Assembly (NCBI GenBank): GCA_963383645.1
Contig: OY726559.1
Coordinates: 119,001,405 to 119,065,404, forward strand
Source of the DNA: Muscardinus avellanarius
Lineage: Eukaryota; Chordata; Mammalia; Rodentia; Gliridae
Length of the DNA: 64,000 nucleotides
Direction: 5' to 3'
This document shows, piece after piece, positions 36,229 through 46,745 of this stretch. How positions within the stretch are numbered: the stretch's first letter is position 1; every line of letters begins with the position of its first letter. Below the pieces are notes generated by a model, which was not told where the DNA came from, ran no database searches, and worked only from the letters and a program-made list of their open reading frames with translations. Position numbers and translations under genes: made by a program.

Positions 36229-38149
36229 CACTGGGAATTGAACCCAGCAACATTCTACCTCCTAGCTATACCCCAGGACCTGTTTTCATTCTTTATTTCA
36301 GGGTCTTGCTAAGTTGTTTAAGGCCTCACTAAATACTTGAGGATGGTCTTGAGCCTGTGATCCTCCTGTCTCAGCCTCTAAATACTGGAATTACAAGCCT
36401 GTGCCACCATGCCTAGTAACCAAACAATTTTCTGAAGTTTTTGTTTGTTTTTGTTTTGTGGTACTGGGTATTGAGCCCAACATTCTAACTACAAGCTACA
36501 GACTCTCGCTAGGTTGCTGAAAATCTCACTAATTGCTGACGCTGTCCTCAAACCTGAGATCTTCCTGTCTCAGCCTCCCAAGTACTAGGATTACAGGAGT
36601 GCACCCTGATGCCCAGCTATTTTTTTTAAATTTTTATTTGTATTTCGATCAGGAATGAATTAGAGTTTATAGTGCTCCCATTATGACAAAATTTGGAAAT
36701 GTTAGTCATTTTTTTCTTATAGTTAAATTTAATGATCTATTTTTTGTGTATGGTATTATGGATTTAACCCAAGGGCATTCTATCTCCAAGTTACATTCCC
36801 AGCCCTATTTTATTTTTCTTTTTAAACAAGATTTTGCTAGGTTGACAAGAGTCTCACTACTTGCTCAGGCTGTCTTTGAATCTGTGATCCTCCTGTGTCA
36901 GCCTTCCAAGTACTCAGGTTATAAGCATGGGCCACCAAGCCTGGTTTAAAGTACAACTAAAACTCACCATCAATAGCTGGGCATTGTGGTGCAAATCTGT
37001 CATTCCAATACTTGGGAGGCTGAAATAGGAGGATGAGAGCTTGATGGCCAGCCTCCAAAATTTATTTATTTCTATTTTATATTTATTTCTTATTTTTGCA
37101 GTACCAAAAATAAAATGATGGAACCTAGGAGCATTCTACCTATGAGCTACACCCCAATCCCTATATTTTATTCTTTATTTTAAAACAGAGTCTCACCGAG
37201 TTGCAAAGGGTCTAAGTAGCTGTGGCTGTCCTCCAACCCCAATCCTCCTGTCTCAGCCTCCCATTACAACTGTGCACCACTATGCCTGGCTTCTTTTTAT
37301 TTTTTAAATTTTTTAGTCCTTGGATTGAACCTGGGGCATTCTATCTCCAACCTTTATCCCCAGGCTATTTCTTTTTTTAATTTTGAAACAGGGTCTCATT
37401 AGGTTCATGAGAATCTCACTACTTGCCAAGAAGGCTGTCTTTGAAACTGCAATCCTCCTGTCTCAGCCTCCTTGAACCTGCAATCCTCCTGTCACATCTC
37501 TGGGATTAGAGGCGTTCGGCTCTCACCCTGCTTCAGCTTCAGAAATGTAATGAGAGCCCCAGCAATTTAGCTAGAACTTGTTACAAAATAAAACAAGGCT
37601 AGGGTGTAGCTGTGTGGTAGAATGCTCCTGGGTTCAATTCCCGGTACCCCCTCAAATATCATAATACGTTACATTCTTTTCAATGATCTATCTTTGCAAA
37701 GCTGGCATTTGTTGGCGGCTTTGATGAAAAAGCAAGTATCATTTGGGCATGGTGGCACACACTTGTAATGCCAGTGCTTGGGAGGCTGAGACAGGAGGAT
37801 TGCAGGTTTGCAGCCAGCCTCAGCAACTTGTGGGGTCATCTTCAGCTAAGTGAGACCATGTTTCAAAATAAAGAATAAAGCCCAGCAGTGGCACTTGCTT
37901 GTAATGCCAGTACTTGGGAGGCTGAGAAAGGAGGATCTCAAATTCATGTATAGCCTCAGCTACTTAGTGAGGCCCTCTGGAACTTAGTGAGATTTTTTTA
38001 AAAAAGGATAAAGAATAGGATTGGGGGTGTAGCTCAGAGGTAGAACAGCCCTGGTTTCCATCCGCAGTTCCACAAAGAAAAAAAAAAAAGAATAACAAAT
38101 CAAGCTGGGGGTAGAGTTCAGAGGTAGAATGCCCCTAGGTTCAATCCCC

Positions 38150-38195
<46 letters not shown>

Positions 38196-39000
38196 CATAT
38201 AAAAATTAACAAAAAATGAAGGCAGTTTGAGAAGGGATCAGTCCCAAAACACATGCTTTTTGAAATGTCAGATCATTGAATAGAACAAAGCACTCTAGAG
38301 AATTCTTGCAATGATTCCCAAATCACAGAAAATAAGAAATATCCACAGATGAAAAGAAAGTTTGTATACTGGCAAGTCAACCAAGAAAGGGAGATGGACA
38401 GACTTAGGAAATAAACTAGAATATCACTTGATACCACTTCTGTGAAAGGCAGATTACCAGAATGTAGCTGGACGTGGGGGTGCACACTTGTAATCCCAGT
38501 ACTTGGGAGGCTGTGACAGGAGAATCAGAGGTTGCTGCCAGCCTGAGCTAGTGAGCCCTCCACAAATAATGAGACCCTGCATCAAAATAAGGAATAAGAA
38601 ATAGGGCTGGGGGTGTAGCTGGAAGGTAAAGTAGCCCTGGGTACAATCCCCAATATCTCAAAAATAAAATAAAATAAGCCAGGCATGGTGGCGCACGCTT
38701 GTAATCCCCACGCTTGGGAGGCTGAGACAGGAGGATCACACAGGTTCGAAGCCAGCCTCGGCTACTTAGTGAGGCTCTCAGCAACTTAGTGAGACCCTGT
38801 TTCCAAATAAAACATTAAATAGGTCTGGGAGTATAGCCTGGAGGTAGAAAGCCCCTGGGTCCACCCCCAGTACCACCAAAAATAAATAAATAATAATAAA
38901 ATTTCTTTTATTATAAATAAAAAATAAAATAAAATATGGTTGGGAGTGTAGCTCAGATGTAGAATACTCCTGAGTTCAATCTCTAGTCCCAAAATAAAAT
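36189..39000. repeat. SINE-dense tract of the left copy
   Basis: A (GT)n tract (36191-36226) and at least a dozen B1-dID units: antisense at 36225-36420, 36455-36625, 36740-36945, 37085-37295 and 37315-37520; sense at 36975-37065, 37550-37655, 37745-37880, 37890-38085, 38100-38160 (then (AC)n to 38192), 38468-38665, 38678-38880 and 38935-39000. The copy at 38678 has young-type features. No gene is present apart from short unique spacers (38200-38460). Confidence 0.8.
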
Positions 39001-39359
39001 AAAATATAAAACAATGAATCCATCCTCAGCAATTTAGTGAGGCTTTCAGAAATTTACTGAGACCATGTTTGTGATGTTGCAGAAATAACAGAGAAGTTAG
39101 TTATCAATTTGATTCCTGAGGCGGGCCATTAGGGACAGGTAATCACTGAAACTAGACAGGGCCCTGGGGGTGCCGCCTCGAATTAAACATGAAAGAAGTG
39201 AGGCTCAAGGAGTCTGTAAAGCTCAGATGAAAATTAGATGGTTGGGAATGAATTTGATGGTTGTACAGTTTTAAAGGTGACAGCCATGGGCTTGGGTATG
39301 AGAAGTTATCAATAGGCAACTGATAAAAGACAGAATAGAACTGGGTCACAGTGGCTCTG

Positions 39360-39421
39360 ATAACCCAGGGTGAGCTTGAACCACTAACCTTTCAATTAAC
39401 AACCAACTGCACCACAGAGGC
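39360..39421 (-). pseudogene. tRNA-Asn-GTT pseudogene, internally deleted
   Basis: The minus strand reads as tRNA-Asn: acceptor GCCTCTG, 'tggtgcagttggtt', then directly GTTAATTGAAAGG and a T arm 'ttagtggttcaagctcac'. Compared with the intact gene at 58834, 13 bases are missing across the D-arm/anticodon stem, and the T-arm and acceptor carry substitutions. It cannot fold as a tRNA. Confidence 0.8.
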
Positions 39422-39584
39422 AGCTGGTGCCCTTACTGGACTCTGTGTACACTGCTTACTTGCTGGCTCAGCTAGCTCAAGTCGGGTCCAGCTGAATGTC
39501 CTTCACCCCTGGCTGCCCTGTCTCAGAAGCCAGAGCCTAGGGATGCTGGCCTGGCTCCAGGTGGCTCTTGCTGTGTGTGGGTTG

Positions 39585-39760
39585 GGCAGGGTGCTGGGGA
39601 TGGAACTGGGGCCTTCTACCTCCCCAGGTAAGAGGCTACATCCCCAGCCCTGGTTCCTTTATTTGTTAACAGGGCCTCACTAAGTTGCCAAGGCTGGCTT
39701 TGAAACTGTGATCTTCCTGTCTCAGCCTCCCAAGTTACAGGCATGCACCACCACGACTAG
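39585..39760 (-). repeat. B1-dID SINE
   Basis: Antisense copy, 'ggtgctggggatggaactgg' to 'ggcatgcaccaccacgac'. Its end marks the point where the right duplication copy rejoins. Confidence 0.8.
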
Positions 39761-40270
39761 GGCAAAGGCGAGTTTTAGCTCTTTACCCCAGCTGGCCTCC
39801 CTGGGGTGGACCAACAGGGCGCGTGCGGCAAGGGAAGGATGCTTGGGGTAGACTTTCATTCATTTGCTCCTGGGTCGGGCTCTGCAAGGCAGAAGAACTT
39901 GAAGGTTGGACCCTCTGCCTTTCCCAGGGGCTCAGAAGAGGGGTCGGAGGAGCGCGCGGGGCTGCATTGCCGCCCAGTCTGGAGCAGCCCACGCACCCCC
40001 CGAGAGCGCGGGTCCCCACCTTCTCCGGGTTGTGACGGCCTCTTCAGACAAGACCTGACACTGGTCTCGAGGCTGACAGAGAGGGCTTGGGAGGCGCCAG
40101 GCGGTGGCAAGGTAGAGAGAATACATTAGCGATGAGGAAAGGAACTTTCCAGAGGTTCCCGCCTGAGAGGACCAGAGTCCAGGAACCGCGTGAATTAATG
40201 ATGCTTCCGGTGGAGGTTTGTACTGGACTGTCCAGAGCCTGCTCAGAACCAGGCTTTTTCAAGTCAGAAA

Positions 40271-40273
<3 letters not shown>

Positions 40274-40314
<41 letters not shown>
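40274..40314. repeat. (GT)n microsatellite
   Basis: About 20 GT units about 100 bp upstream of the tRNA-Gly relic. The same tract sits at the same place in the right copy (46512-46555). Confidence 0.95.
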
Positions 40315-40315
<1 letters not shown>

Positions 40316-40415
40316 CTTCTTCCAAAAGGAGACATAAAAATGTATTTTAGGACTGCTTGACTAATGGTTCTCCTGGATTTTCCCAGGAAATGTACAAAGG
40401 TGGTGCTGCTCAGGG

Positions 40416-40485
40416 GCACCGGTGGTTCAGTGGTAGAATTCTTTCCTCCCATGCGGAGACCTGGGTTCGATTCCCGGCCAATGCA
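40416..40485 (+). pseudogene. tRNA-Gly-CCC, decayed duplicate copy
   Basis: 70 nt, aligned to the intact gene at 46657. The D arm and T arm with GGTTCGATTCC are intact. The acceptor stem has two mismatches (gcaccgg against ccaatgc), and one G is deleted from the anticodon stem, whose 5' side is also changed (ctttcc for ctcgcc). The loop would still carry CCC. A TTTT terminator follows. It is probably transcribed poorly or not processed. Confidence 0.85.
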
Positions 40486-40749
40486 ATACTTTTGCTCTTG
40501 CCGAAGTTGGGGTCTAGCCCTTTGCATTTTTGCTCCAATCATTGGCATGTCTTGTCCATGTCCTGGGGAATCCCTGGATCTAGACACTGTCCACAATGGC
40601 TGCCTGGACCTTGGACAGCCGGGTGGCCTGTTCTCCCTAGGGAAAGGGGCTCCCATAATGATATTCCTGAGGGAAGCAGCTAGGCTGGGTCACAGGCGGG
40701 AGGCACTGGGCCAGGGCAAGGCTGGTGCAGGACCCACGCCCCAACCGCC

Positions 40750-41205
40750 TCGCTCTTGGCAGCCTTTTTCAGAGGCATGACTCTGCCATACAGACTCGAT
40801 GCTTTATTTTTATATGCTTTTCCATGGAAATGTTTGATATTAACAACTTTTGGCAAAACACATCCTCAATACACCTGGATATAAACAACTTTTAGCAAAA
40901 CATGTTTTCAGTACACCTAGGTACATTTTGTGCTCTATTTGGAACAATTCAACCCACCAGGATGAGCTCATATCCCAATACCACGGCTGAAAAAAACCAC
41001 CCGAAATTATCCAAATTAACATCATACAAATCATTCTGGTTACCTAGCCACAAAAGTCAATTTTATTCTAATTACTAACCTAACAATGGAGCTCTGCAAA
41101 GCACGTTCAAACCTAAGGCTAAACCGAAAGTACAGAAAAAAAGGGGCTTCTCTGTCAGAAGGAACACGAAGATTTTAAGAGATCTTTAAGGCACGCAAAA
41201 CATTT
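40750..41205 (-). mobile_element. LTR-like element, antisense
   Basis: On the minus strand the end reads 'gcatataaaaataaagcatc' (TATA-like box overlapping AATAAA), preceded by two imperfect ~41-bp tandem units (plus strand 40838-40920, each with 'caacttttngcaaaacat'). This resembles a U3 enhancer duplication and rodent class II ERV LTRs. Boundaries were not determined. Confidence 0.45.
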
Positions 41206-41460
41206 TACATATATATACATATGTATATATTTGTGTGTGCGCGTGTGTGTGTGTGTGTGTGTGTTAATGGGGATGGAACCCAGGGGCATTCGACCTCTGA
41301 GCTACACCCCCTGCCCTATTTTTTATTCTTTATTTTTGAAACCAGATCTCACTGAGTTGCAGAGGGCTTTACTAAGTAGCTGGGCTGTCCACAAACCGTG
41401 ATCCTCCAGTCTCAGCCTCCCGAATGCTGGGATTACAAGTGTGCGCTACATGCCTGACTT
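41206..41460 (-). repeat. (TA)/(GT) tract and B1-dID SINE
   Basis: Microsatellite at 41206-41265, then an antisense SINE nearly identical to the one at 33210 (ggatggaacccaggggcatt). Confidence 0.85.
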
Positions 41461-41639
41461 ATATTTTATATTTTGAAATGCAAAGTGTACAATTTATTCT
41501 CTTCTCTTCATCACTCATAATAAACTTTAGCTAAACTTATTCTTAACTACTAAATGCAAAACTTACTGTTTCTACTTTTAAAATTAGCTGCTAATTTTAT
41601 CTGCTATTTTTAAAACAAATTATTTAAACTAAATTCCAA

Positions 41640-41870
41640 AGCTGGGCGTGTTGGCGCACGCTTGTAATCCCTGCGGTTGGGAGGCTGAGACAGGAGGACC
41701 CCATGAGTTCAAAGCCAGCCTCAGATACTTAGTGAGGCTTTCAGCAACTTAGTGAGACCCTGTTTCCAAATAAAATATAAAAAAGGTCTGGGAGTATAGC
41801 CCGGAGGTAGAAAGCCTCTGGGTTCCACCACCAGTACCACAAAAATAAATAAATAAATAAATAAATAAAT
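41640..41870 (+). repeat. B1-dID SINE, young-type
   Basis: Sense, with the target duplication aaactaaattcca on both sides and an (AAAT)n tail. Confidence 0.9.
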
Positions 41871-41895
41871 AAACTAAATTCCACAGGATAAGTGG

Positions 41896-41898
41896 TAT

Positions 41899-41933
<35 letters not shown>

Positions 41934-41992
41934 TTGGTGGTACTGGGGTTCCTGTGAGCCCTTTTACCTCCGGGCTACACTCCCAGACCTAG

Positions 41993-42031
<39 letters not shown>

Positions 42032-42139
42032 TTGGAAACAGGGTCTTTTAAGCCAGCACGGCTGGCTTCGAACCTGCGCAATCCTCCTGTCTCTGCCTCC
42101 CAAGTGTGGGGATTGCAAGCGTGCGCCACTACGCCCGGC
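41896..42139 (-). repeat. B1-dID SINE, young, with (TTTA)n and (TA)n
   Basis: Antisense, (TTTA)n at 41896-41935, an internal (TA)n expansion at 42000-42030 and the end 'cgccactacgcccggct'. It lies only 25 bp from the previous SINE in the opposite orientation. Confidence 0.9.
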
Positions 42140-42584
42140 TATATCTGCTATTTTTGACCACTAGGTATTCTATTAACTTATTCTGACCCAACCACCAAAT
42201 CCATACTAAACTTATTCTATTTCTCTAACATACAATGCCTACATCTAACTTTCTACAACACCTATTAAGTTGTTTACCAACAGAACTCTTTTGCTTTAGG
42301 AACGGCAGAGTCCTGACATCAAGCCATTTCCAGTACTCTTAGCTCTGTGCTTTCCATCCACCACACACTCCTGTATAATAGGAAAGTGGAGGATGGTTGG
42401 AGGTGGAAAAGTATTTTGATTAGCGCTAGCCCTCTAAGGGGGATACTACAGTTCACTCCCTTAGAAGCAACACATGGCCTTGCACAGTAGGTATAATTTC
42501 CCTAAAGTTAACTTTTGCTTTCATGGCTAAAACGTTAAGTGAGTCAGGTGTTGTAAGCAGAGGTGCAAAGAGCTCTTTTCTATA
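42140..42584. other. Sequence between duplication copies, possible ERV internal remnant
   Basis: Non-SINE sequence lying between the LTR-like element and the right duplication copy. The minus strand has no open frame of note. A relation to the LTR-like element at 40750 is only suggested by position. Confidence 0.3.
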
Positions 42585-44389
42585 TAGCTGGAATTATAAG
42601 CCTACAGCACCATGCCTGGCTTGAAATAATTTAAATTACTGTTCAGTTTCCCCCTCCCCTTGATATATATATGAACAGAGCTGTACCATCAGTCCAATTT
42701 TATTATTTGGAAAGAGGATCTCACTATAATGTTGAAAGGCTCACTAAATTGCTGAGGCTGGCTTGGACCTGCAATCCTCCTGTTTCAGCCTCCCCAATTC
42801 TGGAATTACAGGCCTGTGCTATTCACTTTGAATGATAATTTGCCAGATCCTCCCAGCTAGAATGAATTCTAGAGTTTATTCCCTGTGCTGTTTACTTTGA
42901 ATAAGAGAGGAGGTCACTGCTGACCCATACCCAGTAACGGGGCTGCCCGTTGGGGAATGAAGTCTCAAGAGGTGAGCTACTCAAACAGAAGGACGTAAAG
43001 TGGCCTCAGTGGAAAGCCCAGGGAGAGAGATGAGAAAATGCTGAGGCTCCTGTACAAGACTTCCTGCTTATGGCTTTGGATCACGGTGAACAATGTGTGG
43101 CTTCTGTGTCTAAGGGCAGGATGACAGCAGCAGACTCAGAAACCTAGTGAGATTCTGTTTCCAAGAAATATATGTAAACATATAAACTCTGCAACAACTA
43201 ACACAGCAGGTCACAGATTCGAGGATACATTGAATTCAAAGGCAAAACTGGAAAGAAGTTCCGATGCTACTAGCAATTCAAACAAAAACCACAACATAAT
43301 TACCAAGCTTATGCCTAGCTAATGATCTGGAGTTAACGGTCTATTAAAAAGTCTGCCTTTTGCTACCTCGAGTGTCTCTATTTCTTTCTATCATTTTTTT
43401 TTTTTTTTGTGGTACAGATGATTGAACCCAGAAACTTTCTACCTCTGAGCTACATCCCTTCACCTGTTTTATGTCTTATTATGAGAGAGGGTCTCACTAA
43501 ATTACTGAAGTTGTCCTCAAAACTGCAATTCTCCCGGCTAAGCTAGTACTGGGATTACGCCTCCCTAGTACTGGGATTACAGGCGCGCACCACCATGCCC
43601 CATTTATTGGGTCTTTTAAAAACATAGGAGGGCAGGCTGGGTGGCACATGCTTGTGATCCTGGCATTCGGGAGGCGGAGACCTGAGGATCGCGGTTCACA
43701 GACAGCCGCAGCTACTTAGCGAGACCCTTCGGAACTCAATGACACCCTGTTTCAAAATATAAACACTAAAAAAAAAAAAATAGGACTAGGGGTGTAGATC
43801 TGAGGTAGAATGCCCCGGGGTTCCATCCTCAGTATCGCAAATATACATATCTAAAAGGGAGAGCCAGGCATGCTGGTGGCCACCTGTAATCTGAGTACCT
43901 GGGAGGCTGAGACTGGAGGACTGCAGAGTTCCTGGCCAGACGCAACAATTTCGTGAGGCCCACAGCAACTTAGCAAGACCCTGTTTCAGAATAAAAAGAA
44001 AATAGGGTTGGATGTGTAGCCCAGAGGTAGAATGTCCCTGGGTTCAATCCCCAGTACCACAAAAGGAGAGCGAGATCAGAGAGCAAAGAGAGAGGAGGAG
44101 GAGGAGGAAGAAATGAAAGAGAAAGGGAGGAAAGAAGGAAGGCTTTTAAACTTTAAACACTGAAGATTATAAAGGAAGCGCGTCCCTTTCAAAGTCGCAT
44201 GTCTGGCTGATGGGATGCACTCCTGTAACCGAATGCTTGGGAGGCTGAGACAGGAGTGATGATCCCAGGTCTGAGAGCAGTGTGAGCAGGGAGCGAGATT
44301 CTGATCAACATACCGGGATGTTTCAAACTAAAAATAAAGCAGTGGTGGAGTTAGCTTGGAGGTTGAATGCCCCTGGGCTCAATCCCCAG

Positions 44390-44395
<6 letters not shown>

Positions 44396-44434
<39 letters not shown>
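44396..44434. repeat. (AC)n microsatellite
   Basis: The tail of the sense SINE at 44200; the counterpart of 35881-35924. Confidence 0.95.
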
Positions 44435-44436
<2 letters not shown>

Positions 44437-44547
44437 AATATCTATCAGAAAGAAACCATATTCCTGAAACTAGGTGACCACAATCTGCCCTCCTTACTGC
44501 TTTTACCACTTTACAATTTTCCAATCTGATCTCATCGTCTTGAGAGT

Positions 44548-45107
44548 CTTGCCACAGCATCTTCACGCAGATCTTGAGAAAGCTCGATCAGGGGAGCCGC
44601 AACGGCATACATCCCCCATGAAGTATGTCTGGAATTCCTTTCTTAAAAAAAATTTTTTAGGATTATTTGGTTTAATATGTATAATTGGAATTTTATGTAT
44701 AAACATTATAACTAAAAACTGATGGGCAGCGGCTTGTGAGAGACTCGGACAGCAAAGCCCAAGGATAAAGTTATTGGGCCAACATTAAGTTCAAACTGAC
44801 CTTAGTTTGAGCCACTGTATCAGGTTAGGTTTGAGTCAGCTTTGTGAAGTGAGACAGAGCGTATTATGATTAATTAAATGTCTGACACCCGCCCTGAAGT
44901 CTGTAAATAACAACATTTCCTGTCCTTGAAGACCCTGCTGCATGACTATGCGCTTGCTTTTCTGCCAACAAAAGAAGTATAAAAGTTGTAACAAATCCTG
45001 AATAAAACAGAGAAGTTTGGATCTGAATTCGTGTGGTCTTCTCTCATCGACCTCGGAATCTCCTCACCGTCACACGAACCTCGATCTGCCAGGGCTGGAC
45101 CCCGGCA
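44548..45107 (+). mobile_element. ERV 3' fragment: env C-terminal end and LTR
   Basis: A 560-bp insertion absent from the left copy (between 'gagagt' and 'tctttcaaat' at 36027). The first ~170 bp have an open frame (to 44722) ending in a hydrophobic transmembrane-like stretch of about 20 residues and a short basic tail, as at the end of a retroviral env. The rest is LTR-like: TATA 'agtataaaag', AATAAA in 'cctgaataaaacag', a U5 region and an end in CCCGGCA. The LTR start is uncertain (TGATGGG at 44720 or TGTGAG at 44734). The gene is a short broken remnant. Only 3 bp (AGT) are duplicated at the ends. Confidence 0.6.
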
Positions 45108-45265
45108 AGTTCTTTCAAATATGAAGATGTAATGCCCAGTAGAGGAGCTCTGAGGACTGAGAGCTCCCTGGGTGGTGAGGTTTTGTCAAGCCATGGCTTC
45201 CAAGGCCATCGCCAGACCAGAGGACTCACCTTATTTTATTCTTCAAAGACAAAATTCTGCAAAAA

Positions 45266-45372
<107 letters not shown>

Positions 45373-46508
45373 GGGATTGAACCAGGCGACATTCTGCCTC
45401 CAAGCTATACCCCAGGACCTGTTTTCATTCTTTATTTCAGGGTCTTGCTAAGTTGTGGAAGGCCTCACTAAATAGCTGAGGATGGTCTTGAACCTGTGAT
45501 CCTCCTGTTTTAGCCTCCAAATACTGGAATTACAAGCCTGTGCCACCATGCCTAGCAACCAAACAATTTTCTGAAGTTTTTATTTGTTTCTTTTTGATTT
45601 GTTGTACTGGGTATAGAGCCCAACATTCTAACTACAAGCTACAGGGTCTCTCGCTATTGATGAAACTCTCACTAATTGCTGACGCTGTCCTCGAACCTGA
45701 GATCTTCCTGTCTCAGCCTCCCAAGTACTCAGGTTATAAGCATGGGCCACCAAGCCTGGTTTAAAGTACAACTAAAAGTCACCATCAATAGCTGGGCATT
45801 GTGGTGCAAATCTGTCTTTCCAATTCTTGGGAGGCTGAAATAGGAGGATCAGAGCTTGATGGCCAGCCTCCAAAATTTATTTATTTTTATTTTATATTTA
45901 TTTCTTATTTTTGCAGTACCAAAAATAAAATGATGGAACCTAGGAGCATTCTACCTATGAGCTACACCCCAATCCCTATTTTTTATTCTTTATTTTAAAA
46001 CAGGGTCTCACTGAGTTGCAATGGGTCTCACTAAGTAGCTGTGGCTGTCCTCCAACCACCATGTTTGGGGCAAAGGTGAGTTTTAGCTCTTTACCCCAGC
46101 TGGCCTCCCTGGGGTGGACCAACAGGGCGCGAGCCGCAAGGGAAGGATGCTTGGGGTAGACTTCCATTCATTTGCTCCTGGGTGGGGCTCGACAAGGCAG
46201 AAGAACTTGAAGGTTGGACCCTTTGCCTTTCCCAGGGGCTCAGAAGAGGGGTCGGAGGAGCATGCGGGGCTGCATTACCGCCCAGTCTGGAGCAGCCCAC
46301 GCACCTCCCAAGAGTGCGGGTCCCCGACACTGGTCTCGAGGCTGACAGATAGAGCTTGGGAGGCGCTAAGAGGTGGCAAGGTAGAATACATTAGCGATGA
46401 AGAAAGGAACTTTCCAGAGGTTCCCACCTGAGAGGTCCAGAGGCCAGGAACCGGGTTTGTACCGGACCGACCAGAGCCTGCTCAGAACTAGGCCTTTTCA
46501 AGTCAGAA

Positions 46509-46511
<3 letters not shown>

Positions 46512-46555
<44 letters not shown>
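46512..46555. repeat. (GT)n microsatellite
   Basis: About 22 GT units, 100 bp upstream of tRNA-Gly. Confidence 0.95.
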
Positions 46556-46557
<2 letters not shown>

Positions 46558-46656
46558 ACTTCCAAAAGGAGACATAAAAAATGTATTTTAGGACTGTCTG
46601 ACTAATGGTTCTTCGGATTCTTCCCAGGAAATGTACTAAGCTATGACTTCCATAGG

Positions 46657-46727
46657 GCATTGGTGGTTCAGTGGTAGAATTCTCGCCTCCCACGCGGGAG
46701 ACCCGGGTTCGATTCCCGGTCAATGCA
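46657..46727 (+). tRNA. tRNA-Gly (anticodon CCC)
   Basis: 71 nt. The acceptor GCATTGG pairs with TCAATGC (one G-U pair). The A box is TGGTTCAGTGG and the B box GGTTCGATTCC; the anticodon loop reads CTCCCAC with CCC. The sequence is nearly identical to human tRNA-Gly-CCC as I recall it. A TTTT terminator follows within 10 bases. It is the functional member of the duplicated pair. Confidence 0.96.
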
Positions 46728-46745
46728 GTGCTTTTGCTCCTGCCG

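Larger units (their letters stand above)
33367..40505 (+). repeat. Segmental duplication, left copy
   Basis: This segment is collinear with 42585-46745 in direct orientation. Both share unique blocks (33640-34180 with 42850-43373, 35560-36030 with 44070-44547, 39770-40490 with 46070-46735) as well as SINEs. The left copy holds the U1 gene, extra SINEs and tRNA-Asn and tRNA-Gly relics. Confidence 0.85.
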
